Shown one piece after another: positions 25,901 to 37,900 of a stretch of 64,000 bases of DNA; position 1 is the stretch's first letter, and every line of letters begins with the position of its first letter. This stretch comes from Ischnura elegans (Eukaryota > Arthropoda > Insecta > Odonata > Coenagrionidae), in NCBI RefSeq assembly GCF_921293095.1, contig NC_060254.1:106168917-106232916 (forward strand), read 5' to 3'. The translations under genes and the position numbers were made by a program. The notes under the pieces are model-generated. The model had not been told where the DNA came from. It made no database searches and worked only from the letters and a program-made list of their open reading frames with translations.

Positions 25901-28900
25901 CATTTATTGCTTAAAATGTCATTCCATTATTATTATTACCATGTATGCAATCGAGGCTGCCTTAATGGTCTCTAGTTGTCTCGGTACAATTTGCGGAGGT
26001 AGTGAGGCATTCTCCGGGGTATTTCCTTGGTATGGTAAGTGGAGGTTTTACGATATAAAGAGTTTCAGTGGAAAGAGGTTTGCCTGTAAATTTACATGTT
26101 AATCTGACGGGACTGTAGGGGTGGTATGAAGTAAGGAGGTTTATGATGTAAAGAGGTTCACTACATAGAGGTTTTAGTGTACATACATACTCAAATAAAG
26201 TTGTGATTGATTGCAGGTGACACACTGGCATTCCCCGCAGTTCCACGCTTACTATCCAACCGCCAACTCATACCCTGGCATTGTGGGGGAGCTGCTGAGT
26301 GCTGGAATTGGATGCATTGGTTTCAGCTGGGTAAGGAAATTGCTTCTCGTTCTATTTGATTTGTGAATGACTGTGCAACGTTTCATTGCCAGATATCTGA
26401 CTATAACCGTATTCCTTCTCATTAATAAACCATTGAAGAAGGCCAATCATATTCTCTCATTATCCTTGTAAAAGATGCAGCTGAATTAAGTTGCTTAGGA
26501 TAAACTGTATCTTTTCTTTAATATGCTCACCTTGAATCCAATACATTTTGGCTCAGTAATGTATCAAGTACCATGTAAATACGTGGGCATGTGTGGAGTA
26601 AAGTGTGTGTTCAGAGACAGCAAGTTGAAGCCATTGGCTTCAAAATCATTCCTAAGCACATTAGGTGAACTGCCATTTTGGATTCATCTTGTAGAGCATG
26701 CATTTTCCTTGCGTTACTCATGCGTTGCGTAAGCAATGAAATTAGTATTTTGTCACCAATATGTTATCCAATGTTTCCAGAAGAATGCTTGTATTCTCGC
26801 AGTGCAAGCAACTTTGATAAGGGTTGTCAGTTATCTTTTGTAGTGAAGCACTGTTTCTCTTTCACAGATGACCAGTCCTGCTTGCACGGAGTTGGAAGTG
26901 GCCATGATGGACTGGCTAGGCAAACTGCTCGAGTTGCCCAAGGAGTTTTTAAATTGCTCCGATGGCCCTGGGGGAGGCGTGATTCAAGTAAGACCACCTC
27001 CATAGTATCCATTGCACTCACCCATTAACACTCTCACCTAAATACATCGTCAACAGTTCTGGTGTTGGCGACAGCTGGGCTTTGTCTCCCTCTATTCTTC
27101 CCACTTGCTTCCTCTCTCTTTATTATGTACTTTTAAGTCTTCTTGTGCATTCTGCTCAACATAATTGACTGTACAATGGCTCAGTTTCAGAGGACTTAGG
27201 GAGACCAAGGTCTTTGGTTTTCCATGAGAATAAACTATGAATGGTAAATTTCCACACACTTCCACAAAATTGTGTGGAAGTTTTCCATTCATAGTTTATT
27301 CTCATGGAGATCGAACATTTCCACAAGGTATCGCCGGACACTGTTAATTATCTTTGGTTTTGTTTACAAATTTAACAAGTAGAAAACATCATCATTCCTT
27401 GAATTGACTATAGCTTGAAAATCATTTTAAATCAGTTTATACAGTTCAGTAATAATACAAACGTAAATACTTGTTCTACATGTCTTTCCTGGTAAAACAT
27501 TAATTGCAGTGATAATTCAAATGTGAAAAATATGTTTTTCCAACACTATTTTTGAAGAATGTAAAACATCTCATTCCCCTACCTGAGGGAGAATTTTTGA
27601 GGAAAGGGTATGGAACCACAAATTTATAAACTTGTTTTCATGTTCTCATTCGGTCATGGAGATTTGACTATATTCTTTTATATTTCATTTTTGAGGGTGT
27701 CAAGCGACTGATTTGGCATTCAATGAACAAAGTACATAGATTGAAATGGCAAAATCTATTTTGGATCACGGATGAACGTAATTGTAATGGCTGATTGTCT
27801 TCACAGGGATCAGCTAGTGAAGCTAGCCTGGTTGCTCTATTGGCTGCCAAGGAGAGGACAGTTCAGAGGATTAAAAAGGAAAGGCCAGACATGGATGAGG
27901 GGGAGATTAAGGCTAAGCTGGTGGCTTATACATCAGGTACAACTCTATTTGGAAGTCCATTTGAGACTGATGAAATCCATAATGTGATTGAATCCATACA
28001 TTTGTGTAATCAGATCATCCTCTTGGATACTCCTTTTTCATCGATCCCAAATGAAAAATCTTGGTCCTCCTCTTTTACAAGGCACAATCATAACTTAACT
28101 TTTTATTTGCAGGTTTTTAAATTATGTTTCCTAGCTCATGAAAATTTAATCCTAGTCCAATTGGGTGGAATCTTACGTGTATTCATGCGTAAATTGCCAA
28201 GCCTGTGCTGCTGATATACTATACATGTGCAAAACTTGTTTCCTTATATTTTAAATCCATTGATCAAAGGGTCATTTTTTGTGAGTCTTGTTTAGATATG
28301 CAAGTGCATATTCAATTCAGTAGCACTAAACCTTTTTCTTTTTTATTGCAAATGGGATTGAATTTCTCACATGCATTATGACACCTAAAAAAAACTGAAA
28401 GTGTTTCAGAAATGCTCAGAGTTCTAAGGTGGGAGAGTTTACAAGAGAGGAGGAAAAGAAGCAGGCTATATGGAATGTTTAGAATAATGAGTGAGGAAAA
28501 AGCATGGAAAGAATTTGGGAAGGACATATCAAAACCCAGCTTTTTTGGAAAAAATGATCACCAGTTCAAGATAAAGTGCTGATCACAAAGGACAAATACA
28601 AAGCAGTTCTCCATCTTGAATAGGACCTTAAGGGACTGGAACGACCTACCAGCAAAACTATTTGAGCCCTTCCCGAAAAATTTACATATTTTTAAAAAGT
28701 GGTTGAAGGACTAGGGACCAAGGGCTTTTCTATAATGTTTTCTATTGTTTTTGCATCATATGTACATGTTACCACCAGGCCAATGGCCTACTTGTAACAA
28801 TTTAATAATAATAATAACACCTGATTGATCCAGTCATAATTTTTCCCATCTCCAGATCAGTCTAATTCGTCAGTGGAAAAGGCAGGGATTCTGGGGTCGA

Positions 28901-31900
28901 TGATGATGAGGCTCTTGCCTGTTGATGAAAAGTGCTCATTCCGAGGCTCTACACTGAAGGAAGCAGTGGAGAAGGATAAAGCGGCTGGCCTCATTCCTTG
29001 TGTGGTGAGTTACTCCCTGGCACCAGCTGTCTTATGGCTGGAATACAATATGTATGTGTTCACAACTATTTCCATTAATGCTCCTCATAAAGTTGCACGC
29101 CTGGAAAAATATATGAATGTCATCTGTCTGTCTTTTATAAGGTACTAATTCTTCTCATGTATACTGTTCTCACCAAATTGAAAGCCAGTCATTAATTCAT
29201 GGCAGTTATCATGCCAGATGGTTTCTCTCTGGATATTCATTTTTTGCAGTGTGTGAACTTCCTATACTATTGTATGTTCACTACGCAAACAGAATATCTT
29301 TGTCGAAAGGAGTTCATAAGTAAGCACTGTGGTAATGGGTATGGGTAATGGGTAATGGGAATAAGGCTTTACATTAAAAATTGAGTTGAAAAATATTCAT
29401 TTGCCCAGACTTAGTAACCCGTAACTTATTGATGAATGGTTTGGGTCTGTGGGGGTGGGACACCAAAGTGTGCATAATTATAATCCATCCGCCCTCCAAC
29501 AATGAAAAAAATTTCCACAAACTCTCCAGTAATTTTGCATTTTTGTGAATATTTCTACCTCTTTCCAACTTCCCATATTCTGTCCTGAATCACTCACTAA
29601 TTCAGGAGTGCATGCATAATTGGTTTGGTGAATGTCTCTTGAGATTTTTTCAACATTTTTTAAACATAATTGACTCTATTTCTGACATTTTGACCCAAAG
29701 ATGTGGCTCATTATAATAAGGAAGTCTATATCACTGATGATATGAGTTGCCCATATGTCAGTAAAAATGTTGCCAGGACAAATAAGATCCTCTGATACAG
29801 CGGCATTTTTAGTTTATATCTTACGAAGTGGAGGTGAGATCAATATATGTATCAAGTTACATGAGATAAGTATGCACTCCCATAAAAATCTTTTACTTTC
29901 TATCAGCTGAAGTGCTCAATTTGATTTCTCTTCTGAAGGACTTCATCTCATGTCTTCTCTCCATAAATACGCAACCTTATTCATGAAAAAATTTGTGTTT
30001 TACAGGTAATTGCCACTCTTGGTACTACTGGAACATGTGCCTTTGACTCGTTGGATGAATTAGGCCCTGTTTGCCACGAGAACCACATGTGGCTGCATGT
30101 GGATGCAGCCTATGCTGGTGAGGTTCCGGAAAGAGCATACATAGTATTAACTGTCTAACCATTATCAACTATGAATGAGTTAGGTATCTTTACTGATGAG
30201 AGGAGTTTATACAAGTTTTTTTAGAATAGTAACTGCCTCGAAGTGAAATTGTTTGAAATAAGTTGAGAAATGGTGAATGTATTGCCATTTTTATGAAGCT
30301 TTTTTATTGTCTATTATTTCGTCATAATTTATTCTCAGAGCAAGAATCTAACTAGAATATTTCTTATACATTTAAGAGCTAATGACTTTGCATGCAGTCA
30401 TGGCTATTGATGCAAAAATATTCAATGCAAAGGCAGACATTTGAAGTGAAAAACATTCCACATATAGGTATTAGGGATATTTCAATTGGGAGGAAACAAA
30501 GGATTTGAATAGAATGGATACTGAGTGGGGATAGGATGCTGAAAACCTTGCTAGAGGGAAGAATGTTATTCAAGTTGGGAAGGCAGAAAAAGAATTGGAT
30601 TTACTTATGCTAGAGTGAGAGTGAGCAGATTTGAAGATGAATATAATTTGAAGATTTAATTTGGAGACAGGGGACAGGTGGAATGATTCACAAAATATTC
30701 CATGAGACGCTATTTCAAGTGATAGTTATTGTAGTATCCTCAGGAATCATCCTCACCAAATGACTAGGAACCTCTGGTTTTAATTAGGGTTTTATTGATT
30801 ACACGTGCTTACACTCACTTGCAATTCTAACTGTGCTACGACAATATGGTTGCCCATTCTGCTCCCAGGGGGCACCAGTGAATGCTATGAACACAACTAT
30901 TACCAATTGTTTGCCGTCTCAAGCATCTTTTCTTTCAGTTGACAAAGCACACACTAAAAAGCAGACAACCCTTTCACCATACATAACAGTATTTTTGATA
31001 ATTATTGTCTCAGCTGAATCCTGCCACAATAGGTAATAAATTCTACAACGGTTCCGAAAAAGTGCAAGGCTGTTGGAATTTCAGGAAACCGTAAGTCCAA
31101 TTGAAGTTGGACTCAAAGTATCACAAGAACATGTTTTTCAGTAGTCCTAAGAAATTATCAATGGGTAGGAGGTTACTTTAAGGCTGGCCTAGCTAGTGCA
31201 TGGGTTAACACAACTTCTCCTTATTGATGATTGCCTGAGACAATCGGTAAATCTCTTTTCCTGAGACACTCCTTCCAACTTTAAGTGCCAGTTGCCCTAT
31301 CTCCAGACATGTACAGCCACTTAAACTGATTAACTTAATTATTCCAATGAATTTCATCTGTTGGATTGGTTTTTGTTCGCTGCTGTTTTGAAAATTGAGG
31401 ACTATATCATCTGTTCATGTCGGGATACATTAGAAATACGCAAGAAATATGTGCATAGATGAGAAATGGTTGGCATCTCTACTCCAAAGCAACATGTTAC
31501 AATTGTTTTTATACATTTTTGTTCTTGCTCAGTGGTTGTGTCATTTGAAAAATCTCCAATACATTTAATGCATTCTTATTACTAATTGTTTGCCATTGTT
31601 TTTTTCGTGCATTAACCACCATTGGGAATTGTATTTCAGGGGCTGCATTTATTTGCCCAGAATTTCGCCATCATATGGCAGGCGTGGAACTTGCTGACTC
31701 TTTCAATTTCAACCCTCACAAGTGGCTGCTAGTCAACTTTGATTGTTCTGCAATGTGGTATGTATGCGTGAGAGTGAAACCAAGAAAAGTACCCATTAAA
31801 TCAGCCCTATTACACATTCAGTGAGGCAGGGGCACAGCTAGGAATTAAGGCTAGGGGGGGTTTTAGGGTTACTAATACTTAGGGGTGTGGGGGTATTGCA

Positions 31901-34900
31901 TACCCACAAGGGTAAGCAGGAGTTACGGGGGCCCTCCTCCAGAAAAATTTGAAGAAAAACGGTTCAAAATGGCGAGTTTTACGGCTTTCTGAGGGATATG
32001 TGATTAATCCTAATACTATTCTATGAGTACTACTGATCCAAATAAGTAAAATGGATTAAACTTAAAAAATTCTCTGAGTTCTGGGGGGATATTATCCCCC
32101 AAACCCCCCCCTCGCTGCGCCACTGCAGTGAGGGGTCAAGCATCTTTTCTTTCAAATTCTAATGAGGAAGTTTAATATCAATGTAGTCCCAACTATCATA
32201 GGCCATTATGAAATAGTTAGTATGGTATGCGTACTTATCATTGTTCCCTCACAATGATTTGCCATCAAAATACCGAATGTTGTCCTTCACCGCTGAAAGT
32301 AATGCTGTTCACTTCAAAATCATCATGCCTGTGCAGGCACACTAGGTGTTGAAAGGTCTATATGATGATTGCTATTTTATGTTTAATTATTATCTAAATG
32401 TATCATTCATGTGTTCAGCTTTTAATCATGCCCTTTCATGATTTAGTTACTTTTCAGCTTTGTAAACACATGGCATTTCTGTGATACCGGAAATTTATTC
32501 TAAGATTTATGAAAATTTCCATGAAAAGAGCTTGAAAAAAAAAAAAATGATTATGATAGGTCTCATTGCATAATGCAAGTTCAATAGCCATCAAATCTAA
32601 TATGATATTTGCGATAATCAGAATTATTTTCATTAATTGAGTCATATTTTGGTCAAGAGCTGTATTTCTTCATTGATAGCCAAATAGTCTGGATACCTGC
32701 TGCAATTTTCATGATATTCAATCATTCAAGTGTCCTTTCTCTTCTGTAAACACTGTTATTACTGGCTAATGACTGTTTACCCTTCATTCTGGTGAGTTTG
32801 AAATATTCTTTATTGGGTTCCAGGGATATTAGGTAATATGTATGTGTCTTGTCCCCCGCCCACTGAAACAGACTTCAGGCATATCACAGAGTTGCTCTAA
32901 GTGGTGAACTTGGTAATCCTTTGGCTTTTAGTACTTTCAATGGACTATTTTACACCTTTACTCTTACAATGTTTTATGTTTTCAGCTGTTATTAGTGCTG
33001 TAAACATATAATTTCAACTATTTATTTTATAAATATTATTATTAAAATTTGCAATGCCATGAAAAAGTAATATTTTAAGTGAAAATGTGAAATCTGGGAA
33101 TATCGGCATGGGGTTATTTTTCATCATGAAGTTTCATGCATTTGGAAATTAGGTATACTGTAATTTTTTATGCCCAAAATGAAATTTTGAAATAATAAAA
33201 ATGAAATGACAAATTTATGTGATCTTAAATAGAAGATCTGATTTGTCCAGCTAATTTACTTGAAATGGATGAATGCAGTGGGGAACTATATCAAGGATAA
33301 TGATGTTTCTTTACCAGATGTTACGGAATGTGGTGATTCAGTGGCGCAGCGAGGGGGAGGGTTTTGGGGGATAAAACTCCCCCTAGAGGTCAGAGAAATT
33401 TTTAAGTTTGATACATTTTACTTAAATGGATCGATATTAATAATAGAATAGTGTAAGGATAAATAAAATATCCCTCAGAAAGCTGTAATATTCGCCGTTT
33501 TGAACCATTAATCTTTAAAATTCCGCAATTTATTTATCTCGCACCTATTGCTTATCCTGGTGGGTATTCCATACCCCCACACACCCCGGTGTTAGTTGCA
33601 CCTAAACCCCCCCCCCCCAGCCTTAATCCCTAGCTGCACCCCTGATTGATATGGTCCTCCCTTCATCTGCAGTTGTGTTTTGGACCCAATTCTGACTCGG
33701 TTAGCAAAAATACCTATTCATATTTGATTGATGACTTCTGGTGACATAGGTATTTAGCAGCAGAGAACATGTCAAGACAATGCTGGATTGGAAAATGTTT
33801 TCATTCAGTAGTTGACAGTTAACCTCATATCCAACCATCTTATGGGATTTAATTTCAATATTTGCTTTGGAATATTTTTACCAGCTACTTTTAAGTTGAA
33901 AACTGTGAGATGTTTTTGCTTAAAATATGGAGGAGGGGTCGGGGGATATCTCCCATTGAAAGAGCGGTGAAATTTTTGTTTGAGACTGTCCCAAGTAGAA
34001 TCCCTTTCATCTCTTTGAGCCAGGACCAACGTGATAATTTTTCTGTCACTAAATTTATCCTCTTTCAGGATTTGCAGATACTATTGGGGTGTTGGTTCAT
34101 ATCTGATTCTTAGTCCTTGAAAACAGTCCGAGATGTTCTTAAATTATGGTATTTGTTCCAATTCTGATCTGCCTCCTTGGAATGTCACACAATCCAAATG
34201 ATTTTATGGACAATGTTGCAATCAGTGGTTGAATTGCAGTAAAGTTTTCTCAGGTTTTTCAGTGGGTGAAGTCCTCCACGTCTCCTTCCAATGTTGTGAT
34301 GAACAACTCGCCAATTGTCATCCAACTTGGATTCCTGAATCCCTGGTGATGATGGGTGAGTTGCTCATTGAAACGTTGGAAGGAGACATGCCGTACCTGA
34401 CACGGTGCGAAACCCGAGATAACTTTACTGCAATTGTTCGCTGGAAAAAAAACAAAAATAATACCAGTGGTTGAATTTCTTTGTGTCATTATTCAGATTA
34501 ACATCGATTCTTCCTTCCCTCAGGGTGAAAAATGCAAATGACTTGGTGGGTGCTTTCAGTGTGGATCGCATTTACTTGGCTCATCAAAAGCAGGGCCTGG
34601 CACCAGATTACAGGGTGAGTAAATGAATCATATCTCATCGGCCTTGAATGCTTATCTGACAGCATCTTTTGAGTTCATGGTGCCATTTCCAAACGTCTCT
34701 ACAGCTTGTGATTCTAATGTGTTGAAAGGAAAAAAAAAACTGTCAACAATTTTCAATTGTATAAAGGCAAAATATCTAACAAAAGGAAAGTTATTTAATA
34801 TCAAAACTATGACATGAGTTACTGCTGCAGTCTCTGAATATTTGGAACATATATTTTGGAGACATTGAAGTTAAACATGAAGCAAATTGCATATGTATGG

Positions 34901-37900
34901 TGAAAGATGGAAATTTCGCTTCTTGGCATGGTGGTTGATAATTACCGTATATGTCTGAATATAGTCGCCCCTTTTTTCCAAAAATGCCTGTGGTAAAAGT
35001 AAAGTATTTGGACTATATTCAAATGCATTTTTTTAACGTTTCCCGAAACTGAAGCCTCAAAATTAGGGGGGGGACTATATTCGGAGAAATACGGTATGTT
35101 CCTGCTTCAAATAATTTCAATCCATTGCTTTTCATTCATCCACCACTCTACCTAGCAATTTCAGTTGATGATATTTTTTCTGCCCCTTCTCTTTCAGGAC
35201 TGGCAGATACCATTGGGGCGAAGGTTCAGATCCCTGAAGCTTTGGTTTGTGTTGAGGCTTTACGGGGCCAGCGGCCTGAGGAATCACATACGTAAGCAAG
35301 TAGCACTTGCTCACAGTTTTGAGAAAATGGTTCTTGCCGATCCCAGATTTGAACTTGTTCTGAATGCAAGCATGGGACTAGTTTGCTTCAGACTCAAGGT
35401 ATGTGGAAATTAATTAGTTTGGAAACTAGTGATAGGTGTTATTTGTTCAACAGTTTCAAGCTCAACTGTGAGTGGAAATTGAATCCCACAAATGAATCAG
35501 TAACTTGATTTTCTTTCACAGATTTATTTCTTACGCTCAACATATTTTGATGCACGGGTTCCATTATCAGGATCAAAGATTTACAAATATTATCCATGTA
35601 TTTATATCATGAAGGGCTTTGGGAGACAAAAACTAGATTGAAGTTAATAAAAAATAGCAATTTTGTAAGAAAAAATACTGTGAAATGTGAGAATTTTACT
35701 GCTTAAAATATTTAAATATGTATTATGAGCTGGGGTTTGAAATATCAACACAGTGAACATGCATATGTCAGAGAAAGAGAAGAAAAGCGTCCTCAGAAAA
35801 TCCAGAAGAATATTTCAAGAGATCAATATCCTACCTTTTTTTGATCATTTCATTTCACAGATAGATTTAAGATAGAGGTTTCCGTGGAGTCCTTCCTCTT
35901 GAAGGCCTCATTCCCTCCGACCTATCAAGATTCGCGATTCGTCAAAAACTGCTACGGGCATACAGAAAGCATTACACGGATGTTAAATGAGTGGTTATGA
36001 GCCGCTAGAGACTCGGAGGCTGCACGTTAGGCTTAGGTTGCTTGAGCAATTGGGAATGGATATCTTTAAGAGCGACACGGGGATCATAATATTAGAACTC
36101 CATTACATTTCCACATACTGCAAAAACAATAAAACAAGAGAGATATTTAGGGGAACGGATAGGTGCTGGGATTCGTTGTTTCCCCCACAAGGCAAAGGAA
36201 TTTAATAAAAGCTAAGCGTAATTTCGTTAGAAGATTTCCTTTTATTATGAATACGGCTGGTGTCCTGACATCCCTTGCCACACGCCTATTAAGTCAGCTT
36301 GCGGGGTGGTATGCAAATGTAGATGACCACCATGAAACTTTTACTAACAAAACTACCTACTAAATAGTGTCTTTCTTAATCACAGAATTAGCCCAAACCA
36401 GCCGTCTTTGAGTCTCGAAAATCCCAAATATCCTATATCACTGAACCCCCTTCGGCAGGGGGGAATTCCCTAAACCCCCCGGATCCCCCCCCCCCCTTTG
36501 GTCCAAACTTAGATCCACTTCTGGTATCAGGCGTATCACTGCAGGATTTACAAAAGTACATTGTTTCTTTCCTTTATTTGCATTCGGCACAATATATTGA
36601 AAATGGAAACTAAGCGCACAAAATATTAAAATATATGTTCAAAACTAATTAAAAAATAAACCTAATTATGGAGAGGAGAAGGAACTGCATGGCAAGTAGA
36701 CTAGAGGTGCGTCACAAAACAGTATTTTTAGGCTATTGAAATGAAAATACGAGTATTCCAAGGTTCTTACCCGAATCTAAATCTAAACTCTCATCGTGTA
36801 GTAAATCGATACAGGATCCACTGTCCTTGTTCAACCAAGAACTCAAATTTTTGAGATATTTTTTCAACATAAAAGAGATTTTTATTCTTTTCACATCTTT
36901 TCTGTGCACTGCTTTGATAAACACGTTTTATATTAGCACTTTGAAGAGGATGAAACTCTCTCACTAACAAAACCAGCATTCACTGAACTACTTAGGATTT
37001 TGCGACCTATGTGAGACAGGGGCGCAGCTAAGAATTAATGGCTATGGGGGGGTTAAGGCACAACTAACACTTAGGAGTGTGGGGGTATTGCATACCCGCC
37101 AGGTTAAGCGGGATTTGCGGGAACCCTTCTCCAGAAAAATGTTAATATTAATTGTTCAAATGGCGATTTTTACGGCTTCCTGAGAGATATTTAATTAATC
37201 CTAACACTATTCTATAAGTAATCCCAATCCAATTAAGATAAATGGATTAAACTTAAATATTTCTCTGAGTTCTGGGGGGGTTTTATCTCCCAAAACCCCC
37301 CCATCGCTGCGCCACTGGTGTGAGGAAAAATAGAGAATATTTGTACAGTGCACACACAACTTCCCCCTCCAATAACGCTTCCTTCGCTACTTCCCGTCCG
37401 TAGCACTGATTTTTATTTTCAAGCAAGCAGTTCAAGTCGATTAGGTTACTTTAACCTCAGGAAAACAATTCAACATCGCAATTTGCACGTTTTACGGGGT
37501 GTAATAAGGAATATCCCAGTTTGGGAGACGGTGTAATATTATTCCACCCCAACCGGATGCGATTCGCCATTCAAAATACTGAATGGCACCGGTGGCGCTA
37601 CAGGAATTTTGAGAATTATGTCTTCCGGTGTAATTGAAACATGGACTACGCCCGTTCAGAATACCGTATTGCAAAAGGGGTGTAATACGCCATATTATTA
37701 TGCCTTCTGGTGTAATATCGGCACATAGCACAGTGTAATTCCATCCAGAATAGCAGCCGTAGCATTTGGCCTTAATAAACTGGGAGAATTGAAGCTGGTA
37801 GACCAGGAAAGGTCAGTCAGTGAGACAGTGTAGGGATGATACTTGTTTCCATTGTTCATGTATAACCTGAAGTTTTCTTTTTTAGCTAATGCTTTATGGT

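Larger units (their letters stand above)
22100..26216 (+). other. amd intron 2 (4.1 kb)
   Basis: Nearly half is recognisable mobile DNA: MITE-A at 22499-23147 and 24743-25410, a pogo-like transposase remnant at about 23854-24606, and a TA-flanked MITE at 25509-26179. Confidence 0.8.
26331..27806 (+). other. amd introns 3 and 4, with exon 4 between
   Basis: Intron 3 (26331-26867) shows nothing recognisable. Intron 4 (26988-27806) holds a perfect 23-bp inverted repeat at 27222-27307, listed separately. Confidence 0.7.
31758..34523 (+). other. amd intron 8 (2.8 kb)
   Basis: It contains two MITE-B copies in opposite orientations (31827-32125 and 33339-33644) and a Penelope-like hairpin insertion (34236-34464). 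About 1.2 kb between the MITEs is AT-rich and shows nothing. Confidence 0.75.

Noticed and set aside
34229..34489. Two ORFs on opposite strands with similar proteins (NCSKV...HVSFQ)
   Set aside because: The similarity arises because the DNA is an inverted repeat; this is a Penelope-like hairpin, not a gene pair.
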